From NCBI GenBank assembly GCA_021324535.1, contig JAJPIU010000138.1:1-54563 (forward strand): 54,563 nt of DNA, read 5' to 3'. Positions 1 through 8,757 of this stretch are shown here, piece by piece; the first letter of the stretch is position 1, and every line of letters starts with the position of its first letter. Both the position numbers and the translations under genes were made by a program. The notes beneath the pieces were generated by a model. The model was not told the DNA's origin and did not search any database. It saw nothing but the letters and a program-made list of their open reading frames with translations. This stretch comes from Pseudomonadota bacterium (GTDB lineage Bacteria; Chloroflexota; Ktedonobacteria; Ktedonobacterales; JADMIN01).

Positions 1-70
1 GCCTCCTTTGGAGGACATGGTATCACATGCGTTCGCGGCACATGCCGCCGTCTCTGGCGGCGCTACTCTC

Positions 71-113
71 TCTCCCCTTCCCATCTATGGGAAGGGGCCA
101 GGGGTTAGGTTAG
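71..113. repeat. Palindromic intergenic repeat, family B, copy 1
   Basis: A CCCCTTCCCAT/ATGGGAAGGGG hairpin (11-bp arms) is followed by CCAGGGGTTAGGTTAG. The same arrangement recurs at 17111-17165. Read on the minus strand, the tail of the repeat encodes the last two codons (Leu-Thr) and the TAA stop of the adjacent histidine kinase, so the element abuts and terminates the gene. Confidence 0.7.
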
Positions 114-1835
114 TTTCCTCTTGCTCACCTTCGCCAGCGGCAGCGCAAAGCAGAAGCGGCTACCCTTGCCCAGGGTGCTTTCCACCCAGATGCGCCCGCC
201 GTGGTGTTCGATGATCGCCCTGGTGATATAGAGGCCCAGCCCCAGGCCAAAACTCGATCCGCTCTGTGTCTGGGCGCCAGGGGCACGGTAGAACCGCTCG
301 AAGATGTGAGGCAGCGCGTCGGGCGCAATGCCGCTGCCTTCGTCCTGCACAACGACAAGCGCCTCAGTCGCCATCCGCCGCACACGCACGGTGGGGGCGG
401 GCGCATCGCTCTGTGAATACTTCAGCGCATTGGTCAGCAGGCACGTCACCACCTGGCGGATGCGCTCTACATCGGCCTCCACATAGATGGGCCGCACAGG
501 GGCTTTGACCACAATCTCACGTCCGGTCGTCTTCGCCTCTTCCATCACCGTCTGGCGGCATAGGCTGGCAAGGTCGCATCGGGCGCGTGTGAGCGTCAGG
601 CGGGCGCTCTGGATGCGCGATATATCGAGCATCTCATTGATCAGACGCTCCATCCGTAAGATCGCGGCTTCCATATGGATTGCGCTGTCGCGCTCCTGGG
701 GAGATTCAGCGTTTCTGAGGCGACGAACGCTCATCTGAGCGAGAAGTTTGAGGGTAGTCAGTGGGGTCTTGAGTTCATGCGCGGCGATGGTAAGGAACTC
801 GTCCTGCTGCTGTTCAAGCTGGCGCCAGAGCCGCTCGCGCGCCTCATCGGCGTCGACAGATGGCACAGCTTGCCGGGAGGTCTGGGATGGAATCGAGGAC
901 GCAGGTATTTGCTGAGGTGTGTTGCTCTGCGGCGCCAGGGCAAGATCGGCGCCGACAGGCGACTGTGGAGTATGCGTATTGATCGAATAGCCAATCACCT
1001 TACCATGCTTGCGGATTGGCCCCACCTCGCAGCGTATGCGCAACGTCGCCCCATCGCCACGCCGCAGCGTTTGCATGCCCGCCAGCCGCCCAGCAAGCTC
1101 GGCGCCCACCACGCCCGCAGACCTCGACGCCGCCGACGGAGTATCCTCTACGATACGCTCAGGCTGCTTTGTCAAGAGCACATCTGGCTCTTCGGCATCA
1201 TCGTCGTGGATGGCCAGAAAGGCGCTGGCGAAGGCAAGCATATCAACTGGTTCCGCATCAACTGGAGCCTCAATGATGGGCCGCGCGTCAGCGGACTCGT
1301 GGGCAAGCGCAAAGGACGAAAGAAAGGGCGCAGCCACATCCGCAAGCGTTGTCATGGGGAGCGGCGCGCCACGCGCAACCACAGGTTCACACTCAATCCC
1401 TGCCTGGCAGATAACCGCGCTGATATGTGATCCCAGCAACACGCGCTCTGCCCAGCCGCTCAGCGCCGCAAACGCCCGATTGACGTAGGCAATGCGTCCG
1501 GCAGGATCGATCACGCAAAGAGATTCGTCAAGGCCATACGTCACCGAGCGAATGACCTCGATATGCTCACGCAGGTGATCTTCCGGCTGCGATGTGGGAA
1601 ATGGCCTAAAAGATCGTTGAGAACGCGGAGCAAACGGCGGCGGCAAAGGAACAGGAGATGCTGGAGTAGTCGTTGAGGGAAGCGCACGCAAGGAAAAAGC
1701 AGGATAGGCAGCAGGAAAAGCAGTTTGAGTAGACTCTTGTGTACCTCGATCGTTCGGCGAGGTTGCTGGCGGTTGGGTCGCCACCGAGTTGTGCATCGCG
1801 CGCATACTACGCGCAATCCGCCTGAACGATCTCAT
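105..1835 (-). CDS. PAS-domain sensor histidine kinase
   Basis: A 576-residue soluble sensor kinase that should autophosphorylate on His and pass phosphate to an unidentified response regulator. The first ~85 residues are Pro/Ser-rich and probably disordered. A PAS domain starts near residue 93 (VTYGLDESLCVIDPAGRIAY) and is interrupted by a ~90-residue variable stretch. The HisKA box is AAHELKTP with His353, the N box is LLTNALKYS (466-474), G1 is DEGSGIAP (498-505) and G2 is GLGLGLYI (530-537). No membrane segment is visible, so the signal is probably cytoplasmic. No response regulator is adjacent; the nearest is at 37.7 kb with its own kinase. The start at 1835 has only a weak AAAGGG ribosome site; Met11 is an alternative. 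The last two codons and the stop lie in a palindromic repeat. Confidence 0.9.
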   Translation of the reverse strand: MRSFRRIARSMRAMHNSVATQPPATSPNDRGTQESTQTAFPAAYPAFSLRALPSTTTPASPVPLPPPFAPRSQRSFRPFPTSQPEDHLREHIEVIRSVTYGLDESLCVIDPAGRIAYVNRAFAALSGWAERVLLGSHISAVICQAGIECEPVVARGAPLPMTTLADVAAPFLSSFALAHESADARPIIEAPVDAEPVDMLAFASAFLAIHDDDAEEPDVLLTKQPERIVEDTPSAASRSAGVVGAELAGRLAGMQTLRRGDGATLRIRCEVGPIRKHGKVIGYSINTHTPQSPVGADLALAPQSNTPQQIPASSIPSQTSRQAVPSVDADEARERLWRQLEQQQDEFLTIAAHELKTPLTTLKLLAQMSVRRLRNAESPQERDSAIHMEAAILRMERLINEMLDISRIQSARLTLTRARCDLASLCRQTVMEEAKTTGREIVVKAPVRPIYVEADVERIRQVVTCLLTNALKYSQSDAPAPTVRVRRMATEALVVVQDEGSGIAPDALPHIFERFYRAPGAQTQSGSSFGLGLGLYITRAIIEHHGGRIWVESTLGKGSRFCFALPLAKVSKRKLT

Positions 1836-1967
1836 AACAACCCTTTATCGCGCCATCTATTGGGGAAAACGAAGAGAGCGCGTTTCTATCGTCATTGGCT
1901 GTTGTGTTACAACCGTTTGGTAGCGCCTCGTTGCGCCACGCAGCCTCCACACCTGAACCACAACATA

Positions 1968-1997
1968 ACAGTACCCGATAGGTCTGTATGTTGTCAA
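1968..1997 (-). promoter_or_regulatory. Putative sigma-70 promoter for the PAS kinase
   Basis: On the minus strand TTGACA is followed after 18 nt by TACTGT, about 130 nt upstream of the kinase start at 1835. The -35 is perfect and the -10 matches 4 of 6. It lies in the gap after murA, which suggests the kinase has its own promoter. Confidence 0.5.
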
Positions 1998-2067
1998 GTG
2001 GCTTCGTGTAGCGCGCTACACAAACGACGCATAGACGCATACCGACACGCATCAGCAGGCGCGCCAT

Positions 2068-3525
2068 TCAGTACGGCTGACGTTCGGGCACACGGGTGAT
2101 CTGCGCGCCCAGCGTGCGGAGCTTCTCATCCAGGTGTTCATAGCCGCGCTCGATATGCTCGATCCCCCGCACCAGCGAGACGCCGCTTGCGCAGAGGGCC
2201 GCCAGGATATATGAAGCGCCTGCGCGGATGTCCGGCATGGTCAGTTCAGTGGCGGTGAGCGGCGTTGGCCCCCGCACCACACAGCTATGCAGATGGTTTC
2301 CCTCGCGGAAGCGGCAGGTAACCTCACCAAGACACTTCGGGAAGAGTCCGGTGTCGGCGCCCATGCGATTGAGTTCGGCAGTGTAGCCAAAGCGGTCTTC
2401 GTAGATTGTCTCGTGGATGACCGACATCCCCTTCGCCTGGGTGAGCAAGACGGTAAATGGTTGCTGCCAGTCGGTCATAAAGCCGGGATGCACGTCGGTT
2501 TCGAGCGCGATGGGGCGCGGCTCGGCGTTGGTTCCCTTGAAGAGGATGGCGTCATCTTCCACCAGAAAATCAAGCCCAACGCGATAGAGCGTATTCAGGA
2601 AGGTGAGCAGATCGCCCTGGTTGGCGCCAATCAGCCGCACATCGCCATGCGTCAGATAAGCAGCGATGGCCAGCGAGACAGCCTCGTTGCGGTCGCTGAT
2701 CACGCGATGGTTAGCGCCATGCAGCCGCCGCACGCCTTCGATCACAATCTTGCGATCCACGCGCTGCTCGATGATGGCGCCCATCTTTTGCAGGAACTTG
2801 ATCAGATCGATAATCTCCGGCTCGATGGCGGCGTTCTCGATCACGGTCACACCCTTCGCCAGCGTCGCAGCAATCACCAGCGTCTCGGTCGCCATGACGC
2901 TTGGAAACGGCAGCTTGATCGTCGCGCCGGTTAGGCCCTTCTCGGCGTGAAAAGTAAACAAGCCGTCGCTCTCCTCGATCTGCGTCCCCATACTTCGCAG
3001 GCCGTTCAAATGAAAGTCAATTGGGCGTGGGCCAATGCGGTCGCCGCCCGGCGCCGGAATGACGGCGCGCCCCAGGCGATGGAGCAGCGGGCCAACCGTC
3101 AGCACCGCCAGCCGGTTTTTGCGTCCCAATCCCATTGGAATCACAGTGTTGGTGATGGAGCGCGTCTGAAGGCTGACGACATGCGGCGCCTGCCAGATGA
3201 TCTCGGCGCCAAGCGCGCGCATCACCTCCTCGGTGATCGTCACATCGCCCAGGCGTTGCGGCGCGTTGCGCAACGTGCAGAGGTCTTCGGTCAGCAGCGT
3301 GGCCACCATCAGCTTCGTCGCGGCGTTTTTTGCGCCACTCAGCTCCACCTCGCCATGCAGAGGAACACCGCCTTCAATCAGGTAATAGGGTTCAGGAACT
3401 GCGACAGGTTCCTCTTGACGCCCGATGAGCAGAGAAGATGCAGGCGCGCGGCGTTGTCCCCGCACCGCGTTCGCTCCATAAAGCTGCCCCCGATGTGTTC
3501 GCTGCTTTCCTGTTCTCTCGCTCAA
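2068..3525 (-). CDS. murA: UDP-N-acetylglucosamine 1-carboxyvinyltransferase (MurA), Cys-to-Asp type
   Basis: MurA transfers enolpyruvate from PEP to UDP-GlcNAc, the first committed step of peptidoglycan synthesis in the cytoplasm. The fold is recognisable along its length: SGAKNA (63-68, substrate Lys-Asn), GPLLHRLG, PGGDRIGPRPIDFH, NAAIEPEIIDL, DVHPGFMTD and the MPDIRAGASYILA segment with the conserved Arg. The residue aligned with catalytic Cys115 of E. coli MurA is Asp162 (GGDRIG instead of GGCAIG). That substitution is known in mycobacterial and chlamydial MurA, where it keeps activity and prevents alkylation by fosfomycin. The protein carries about 45 extra N-terminal residues. The ORF start is a TTG; a GTG at 3465 preceded by GGAG is an alternative. 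It follows the RibD-like gene by 87 nt and may be in the same operon. Confidence 0.93.
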   Translation of the reverse strand: MSERTGKQRTHRGQLYGANAVRGQRRAPASSLLIGRQEEPVAVPEPYYLIEGGVPLHGEVELSGAKNAATKLMVATLLTEDLCTLRNAPQRLGDVTITEEVMRALGAEIIWQAPHVVSLQTRSITNTVIPMGLGRKNRLAVLTVGPLLHRLGRAVIPAPGGDRIGPRPIDFHLNGLRSMGTQIEESDGLFTFHAEKGLTGATIKLPFPSVMATETLVIAATLAKGVTVIENAAIEPEIIDLIKFLQKMGAIIEQRVDRKIVIEGVRRLHGANHRVISDRNEAVSLAIAAYLTHGDVRLIGANQGDLLTFLNTLYRVGLDFLVEDDAILFKGTNAEPRPIALETDVHPGFMTDWQQPFTVLLTQAKGMSVIHETIYEDRFGYTAELNRMGADTGLFPKCLGEVTCRFREGNHLHSCVVRGPTPLTATELTMPDIRAGASYILAALCASGVSLVRGIEHIERGYEHLDEKLRTLGAQITRVPERQPY

Positions 3526-3612
3526 CGGCGTCTCACTTTCTTGTCTCTTTCTCTGTTTCCCTGTGCCTGGGCAGAAACTATCCTCACTCGCGACGTACAG
3601 TGTATGCTCCTT

Positions 3613-4509
3613 TCAGGGATGAGCAGGCAGGCGATAGCGAAGCATGAGGTGGCTACCTGCGCGCTTGACACTCAGTAGCGTTGCCCAGGGGGCCTGCCCC
3701 GGCGCAAACGCCAGCCCTTCGAGCAGCGCGAGGCGGCGTGTCACATCATTGCGTCCGGCGAGCTGTGGCGCAAGCGTCAGGAAGAGTTCATCCAGCGCGC
3801 CAGCCGCCAGAAACGACGCCAGTGTGCGCGGGCCTCCCTCGTTCAGCGCCAGCCGCACGCCATATTCCCGCGCCAGCAGATCGAGCATCGCCAGTGGGTC
3901 TACCTGCGTTGTATCGCCCGACACCCCAGGGGGAATCACCCGCACATCCACCCCATCAGGGAGTAAGCGTTCCGCCAATCGCTCAGCCCCTGCCTGGGTA
4001 GTGGCGATCACCACATGCAGGCCAGGTGTATGAAACGTAGGCTCATCGAAGTCAAGCGCGCCGCTGGCGCTCATGACAAGGTTGAGCGGTAAAGGTGCGG
4101 TTTTGCCAAGCGCCCGCCGTAATTCAGCATAGGCGTCGGCGTAGGAAGGAAAGACGAACGTGGGGATACGCACATGGCCGCGATCTTCACGTAGCGACCC
4201 AGCGCCGAAGATCACCACATCGGCGTATGCCCTGAGCAATCCCATCAGCATATGGTCGGGCGCGCTCTCGCCGCTGATGGCGCCGCCACCTGCCACTCCA
4301 GGCGCCGTCGAATAGCTGACCACACCATCTATCGTCTCGACAAAGTTGGCAATGACATAGGGCCGTGTGCGGCGTATTGGCGCTGAGGGAAAGCGCAACC
4401 CTCCATCATAGGCGGCGGCCAGCAATGGAGGGAGCGGTTCACCGGCTACCGGCTCCAATTCGTAGAGGGTTGAGAGCGGCTCGAAGCCATCGAGCGGAGT
4501 CGTCGGCAT
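3613..4509 (-). CDS. RibD C-terminal / dihydrofolate reductase-like pyrimidine reductase
   Basis: A 298-residue protein of the RibD_C / dihydrofolate reductase fold, which reduces pterin or pyrimidine substrates with NAD(P)H. Diagnostic features are RPYVIANFVETIDGVVSYS near the N terminus, FGAGSLREDRGHVRIP in the middle and LNEGGPRTLASFLAAGALDELFLTLAPQLAGR near the C terminus. It lacks the deaminase domain of bifunctional RibD, and no other riboflavin gene is nearby, so the exact substrate is not known. The ORF reaches back to 4599, but homology starts at the Met at 4509, which also avoids overlap with the upstream kinase gene (ends 4553). It lies between the kinase and murA on the same strand and probably shares their transcript. 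Confidence 0.82.
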   Translation of the reverse strand: MPTTPLDGFEPLSTLYELEPVAGEPLPPLLAAAYDGGLRFPSAPIRRTRPYVIANFVETIDGVVSYSTAPGVAGGGAISGESAPDHMLMGLLRAYADVVIFGAGSLREDRGHVRIPTFVFPSYADAYAELRRALGKTAPLPLNLVMSASGALDFDEPTFHTPGLHVVIATTQAGAERLAERLLPDGVDVRVIPPGVSGDTTQVDPLAMLDLLAREYGVRLALNEGGPRTLASFLAAGALDELFLTLAPQLAGRNDVTRRLALLEGLAFAPGQAPWATLLSVKRAGSHLMLRYRLPAHP

Positions 4510-4552
4510 GAATAGGCGCCTCTCGCTGGTCTCGTCTGCTTCGGCTGCGCGG

Positions 4553-6637
4553 TTATCCCAACGTATTTGCTGTGGAAAGCGCGCCCGCCACCAGCACAAC
4601 CAGCCCGAACATCAGATAGGTTGTCAACGCGAAAGTGTTCTGACCGGCGCTTACGCCAAAGACGGTGGCGCCCCAAATGGCGAGCGCGTGGGCAGCCACC
4701 AGAACGATGAACAGCCCTATCCCCTGGAAACGTCGCCTCCACTTGCCTATGACGCCCCTGCGATAGATTGGGCGGCTGATCACCTGACCACCAATCACCC
4801 CGAACACAAGGATCACAGCAAGCAACAAACCGCCCAATTCAAGCAGATGGGTGGTGGATGGCGCGCGGCCATTCTCGTAGATAGCCAGCGCGCCCAGACC
4901 AATGATTGTCAGCCCCCAGAGCATCTCGATCAGCGACAGGACGAGAAAGCCTTTCCCGCGCGCGCCTAGCGGCGTTGATCCCAGGTTGATCCACCCACGC
5001 GGGAGCGGCTGCGCCACCACAGCAGCATTTGCGCCCGCAAGAGCGACCGCAGGTTGTTTGCCTGAAACACGAGCGCCGTTGGCCTGCGCTTTGTTTCGCC
5101 CGCTGACGGGAGCAGGAGCGCCCATCACACCCACCGCAGCAGGGCCGCCACTGGCGCCGCGTGGCGCGCCTCGGCCAGCCGCATTGACAGCAGCGACAGC
5201 AGCGGTATTCTGGGGGGAAAGCGTTGGCGGATCAGATGGCGCGACAGCAACCTGCTTCCCGGTACTGCGGAGAATCCCTTGATTGGCAGGATTGGACTGA
5301 GCGGCTGGTGATGCGCTTTGCGCCTTGACAGCAGCCTGCCGACCGGTCGCCTTCCCAAGCGTCGTTGGCGGCGCGCCTACCTGAATCTGTGGGGTGGGCG
5401 CCGCTGGTGTGGCCTGTGCGCGTTGCGCGGCAGGCACAGCGTGTTTGTTGCTCGATCCGCTTAACAATCCACCAAGTAATCCGCCTCCCTGGCCGACCCC
5501 CGCGCGTTTGCCGCCGCTGTTCTGCGCCGGTTGGCCGCTCTGTGGGAGCGGCGCCTTGCAATTCACACACTGGATCGCGGTGGGCGTATTCTGTGTGCCA
5601 CAGCGTGGACAGGTCACACCCATGATCAACGTGCTTCCCGGTTGTTGATTTGCCGGAAGCTCAATGGGCGCCGCCTGGGGCGCCTGATGGGCCTGGGGCT
5701 TCTGCGGGCGAACGGCGGGCTGTGCGGTGGTCGCTGCGGCGGGCGCAGGCGCCGCGCCCAACCGCCGCAGCGACTCGGTGAGTTCATCGCGCAGTTGGAT
5801 GGCGGTCTGTTGACGCTGCGCGGGCGAGAGTTCCAGCGCCTTCATGACGATGCGCTCGGTTGTCTCGCTCACCTTGGGGTTGAGCCGCCGCAGGGGTAAC
5901 AAGACCGCGCCTGTTGCGCTGGTTCCTGTCTGCGCCAAGAGACGTGCGGGCGCCTCCGCAGGGTCTTTGCCGGTCAAGCAGGCGTAGATGGTGGCCCCCA
6001 GGCCGTAAATATCGGTACGCGCGTCGGTGCGACCTCTTGCCATGTATTGCTCTGGCGGAGCAAAGCCAGGCGAAACGCCCTGCGCCGCCGTCATCGTTGG
6101 CAGCTTTTTCGGGCCATTCGATTGCAGCTTGGCTAGCCCGAAGTCAATCAGCACGGGCCGCCCCTCAGGAGTGATCTTGATATTGGCCGGCTTGATGTCC
6201 CTATGGATGATCGGCGTTTTGAGGGAATGCACCTGGGCAAGCGCGTCGCAGATGGAGATGGCCCAGCGCAAGACCTGCGCCTCATCGAGCGGCTTGCCCT
6301 TCTGCGTCAGGCTATCGTTGAGCAGCTCTTCAAGGTCTTTGCCCTTGACATACTCCATCACGAGATACATCCGTCCCATATCCTCGAAGATACGGTAGCC
6401 GTGTGGGATATTGGGATGCTTGGTCTCGATCAGAAGCTCGGCTTCGAGCTGAAACTGGCTGCGCACGCCCCGGTCGGGGTCGGTCACTTCCTTGATGGCG
6501 CGCTCGTAGCCAAACGTGAGGTCGGTGGCGCGATAGACACTGGCGTAACCTCCACTGCCGATCACCTCTTCGATGCGAAACCGCTTACTCAAGATGGTTC
6601 CTGGGGTAAGCGTCGCCTGTGAAACGGCTGGTCGCAT
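4553..6637 (-). CDS. Ser/Thr protein kinase with zinc ribbon and C-terminal membrane segments
   Basis: A 694-residue Hanks-type kinase. The start at 6637 is set by AAGGAGGG eight bases upstream, rather than the longer ORF start at 6703. Kinase motifs are complete: GSGGYASV (28-35), catalytic Lys49 (AIKE), HRDIKPANIKI (145-155) and DFGLAKL (165-171). A Pro/Ala/Gln-rich linker follows, then a zinc ribbon CPRCG-x10-CVNCK (343-361), a second long low-complexity linker and about four hydrophobic segments at the C terminus (for example LLLAVILVFGVIGGQVI). It is therefore a membrane-anchored cytoplasmic kinase with an unusual order (kinase first, membrane last). Targets are unknown; co-direction with murA and the nearby kinase suggests cell-wall or stress signalling, which is inference. 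Confidence 0.92.
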   Translation of the reverse strand: MRPAVSQATLTPGTILSKRFRIEEVIGSGGYASVYRATDLTFGYERAIKEVTDPDRGVRSQFQLEAELLIETKHPNIPHGYRIFEDMGRMYLVMEYVKGKDLEELLNDSLTQKGKPLDEAQVLRWAISICDALAQVHSLKTPIIHRDIKPANIKITPEGRPVLIDFGLAKLQSNGPKKLPTMTAAQGVSPGFAPPEQYMARGRTDARTDIYGLGATIYACLTGKDPAEAPARLLAQTGTSATGAVLLPLRRLNPKVSETTERIVMKALELSPAQRQQTAIQLRDELTESLRRLGAAPAPAAATTAQPAVRPQKPQAHQAPQAAPIELPANQQPGSTLIMGVTCPRCGTQNTPTAIQCVNCKAPLPQSGQPAQNSGGKRAGVGQGGGLLGGLLSGSSNKHAVPAAQRAQATPAAPTPQIQVGAPPTTLGKATGRQAAVKAQSASPAAQSNPANQGILRSTGKQVAVAPSDPPTLSPQNTAAVAAVNAAGRGAPRGASGGPAAVGVMGAPAPVSGRNKAQANGARVSGKQPAVALAGANAAVVAQPLPRGWINLGSTPLGARGKGFLVLSLIEMLWGLTIIGLGALAIYENGRAPSTTHLLELGGLLLAVILVFGVIGGQVISRPIYRRGVIGKWRRRFQGIGLFIVLVAAHALAIWGATVFGVSAGQNTFALTTYLMFGLVVLVAGALSTANTLG

Positions 6638-6872
6638 GGGGCCGCCCTCCTTTTCGTGGTCATTCGCGCGGGCGTACACGGCAGAAACGCCACGCCCTGC
6701 CACACTCCCAAGACGCTAGAAGTTGGATAATATACTGTGTACGCTTATCTCTGCCGAAAGGTTCAGGGAATAGCATACTGCATCCTGCAGAAAAGCGTCA
6801 ACACTCCTACCCCAATAGTGGGGTCATCAACCTGGCGAAGGTGGTTGCCATTGTATGATAATCCCCATAGAA

Positions 6873-6913
6873 ATCCCCACCGCCTATTCTTTAAAAAATA
6901 ATGCGGTGGGGAT
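6873..6913 (-). terminator. Hairpin terminator downstream of csbD-like gene
   Basis: Perfect 11-bp arms ATCCCCACCGC / GCGGTGGGGAT enclose an A/T-rich loop, 23 bp past the csbD-like stop codon. No clear U-run follows on the minus strand, so termination is likely but not proven. Confidence 0.55.
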
Positions 6914-6935
6914 ATATGCCCACAAGGGAGAAACA

Positions 6936-7160
6936 CTATTTAGCGGCGTCATCCAGCTTTTGCTCGGCGCTTCCCACTGTGCTTTCGAGTGAGCCTTTGC
7001 CCTGACGGAGCTTGCCCTTGGCCTCTTCCGAGCGATCGCCGGTCAGCTTGCCCATGCCTTCCTGCACCTTTCCGGCCACCTTGTCTGCCATGCCCTGGCC
7101 TTCATGCTCACGGCCATAGTCGCCCATGTCTTTGCCATCTTGATCGCGATCGGTTGTCAT
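6936..7160 (-). CDS. CsbD family stress-response protein
   Basis: A 74-residue, highly charged, Gly/Lys/Asp-rich protein with the CsbD pattern: DKVAGKVQEGMGKLTGDRSEEAKGK followed by a second GK-rich helix. CsbD proteins are small, induced by general stress in Bacillus and others, and have no known enzymatic activity. The start is supported by AGGAGGT with a 5-nt spacer. It sits alone, divergent from the hydrogenase-like module and followed by a hairpin terminator. Confidence 0.85.
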   Translation of the reverse strand: MTTDRDQDGKDMGDYGREHEGQGMADKVAGKVQEGMGKLTGDRSEEAKGKLRQGKGSLESTVGSAEQKLDDAAK

Positions 7161-7398
7161 CGTTGACCTCCTGATATGAATATGCTCTGTGATTCGCCAC
7201 TACGCATCTCCATAGATGGTAGCGATGGCGCGCTTGATCCTTTCTCATTCGGCAAACGGCCACATGCTGGCTAATCGCACATTCCATACCAGTTTGGCGT
7301 TTCTCTCTTCGAGGGGGCTGTGCAAGATCGGAAAGCGTGCTATACTGGGAATTGCGCTTCTATCATCCACATGCTTGTTCTCTTCCTCCCCGCTCCCT

Positions 7399-8646
7399 AT
7401 GGATTGCAGTGGGCGGTTGATTGCGTCTCGCCTGTTCCGAAAGGAGCCTGCTACGAGTATACTTCCCTTTCCACTTGGCCCCTACCATCCTGCGCTGACC
7501 CAGCCCGTCGCGCTGACGCTGGCAATGCGCGATGAGACGATAATTGATGTGCGGGCGCCCGACGCCCCGGCGGACGACTCGACGCCAACCACAGGCTACT
7601 GTCGCCGTGGGGCGGCTGCGCTCTGTATTGATCGGACGCCAGCCGATGCGCTGGCGATTCTCGAACGTTCGTGCTCGCTGGCAGGCGAAGCCCACCGGTT
7701 GGCGGGCTGCCTGGCGCTGGAAGCTGTGACACAAACCGAGGCGCCCACCCAGGCGCGCATTGCCCGCACGTTGTTTGTCGAGATCGAGCGCATCCTGGCG
7801 CGCCTCTGGACGCTTGGGCAGACCGCGCGCGCCGCCGAGGAGCAGACGCCCTTTCACGAGGCGATGGAACAGCGAGAATTGCTGTTTGGCGCGCTCGAGG
7901 CGACGACCGGCGCGCGTATGTTCTGGGGCGTGGCCCAACCCGGCGGCGCGCGAACCGATCTGACGCTGGCCCCCCTGCGCGAGGCGCTGGATCGCTTCGC
8001 GCCCACCATTGAGACCTGGCGTGTAGTCACCGGATCAGATGGCCCGCTTGGGCGGATTGGCGCGCGTTTGGGGCAGCTTGGCCGAAGCCTCGCCAACGAG
8101 CTTGGCGTGCAGGGATTGGCCGCCTGCGGCGCGGGCGTCGCGACCCTACACGATCTGCGCAAAGACGCCCCATACGATGGGTATCAGGATGTCGCTATTG
8201 AGGGCCTCGAATCGTCTATAGGTCAGACGGCCAGAACCAACGACACAACCAGCCCCAACAAAGTAAGCAGGGCAAACAGGGCAAGCAATGGGAACGGCCA
8301 ACGCGGCGATGTCGCCGCTCGTATGCGCTGCGCAGCGGACGACATCGCGCTGAGTGTACGTCTTGTGCAGGCGTGTTTTGAGGAACTTGGCGAGGAGCCA
8401 ACCTGGGAAAACGCCGCAGTGCGGCTGCGCCCAGGCTCCTCTGAGGTCACGGTTGAGGGGCCACATGGCCCGGCGACGGTCGCCCTCGCGCTGGACGCCA
8501 GGGGCGTCATCACCGATCTTCGGTTGACAACTCCCGCCGCCGCGACTCTTGCCGCGACGCCTGCCCTGCTGACGGAGCGCCCGTTGGCTGAGGCGGCGGT
8601 GATCCTGGCTAGCCTTGACCTGTGCCTGGAATGTGTTGACCTCTGA
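7399..8646 (+). CDS. Group 4 [NiFe]-hydrogenase / NuoD-like large subunit, degenerate metal site
   Basis: The C-terminal ~395 residues match large subunits of energy-converting hydrogenases and NuoD: PLGPYHPAL, TGYCRRG, APTQARIARTLFVEIERILARLWTLG, RELLFGALEATTGARMFWG and GDVAARMRCAADDIALSVRLV. At the first Ni/Fe motif (CGxCxxxH in true hydrogenases) the protein reads CSLAGEAH: the first Cys and the His are kept and the second Cys is Ala (codon 7681-7683). The C-terminal motif, normally DPCxxC, is DLCLEC three residues before the stop. Three of four metal cysteines remain, so H2 chemistry is unlikely. An unusual Asn/Ser/Arg-rich insert (about 8230-8300) precedes GDVAARM. The start is uncertain: homology begins near 7459, no good ATG with a ribosome site precedes it, and the ORF extends back to 7216. 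First gene of the four-gene module. Confidence 0.82.
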   Translation: MDCSGRLIASRLFRKEPATSILPFPLGPYHPALTQPVALTLAMRDETIIDVRAPDAPADDSTPTTGYCRRGAAALCIDRTPADALAILERSCSLAGEAHRLAGCLALEAVTQTEAPTQARIARTLFVEIERILARLWTLGQTARAAEEQTPFHEAMEQRELLFGALEATTGARMFWGVAQPGGARTDLTLAPLREALDRFAPTIETWRVVTGSDGPLGRIGARLGQLGRSLANELGVQGLAACGAGVATLHDLRKDAPYDGYQDVAIEGLESSIGQTARTNDTTSPNKVSRANRASNGNGQRGDVAARMRCAADDIALSVRLVQACFEELGEEPTWENAAVRLRPGSSEVTVEGPHGPATVALALDARGVITDLRLTTPAAATLAATPALLTERPLAEAAVILASLDLCLECVDL

Positions 8647-8757
8647 CCCGGCGAACCCGTCAAACCCTGATGTATCCCTTGTATCTGTGTGTTTCTCGCT
8701 TCAACGCAATCTGACTCATAGGCTGGCAGGCTGTGGTGGAAAGTGGAGGAGATCGGT

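Noticed and set aside
7399-8646. Active [NiFe]-hydrogenase
   Set aside because: One bridging-type Cys is Ala, the Pro of DPCxxC is Leu, and no maturation genes are nearby.
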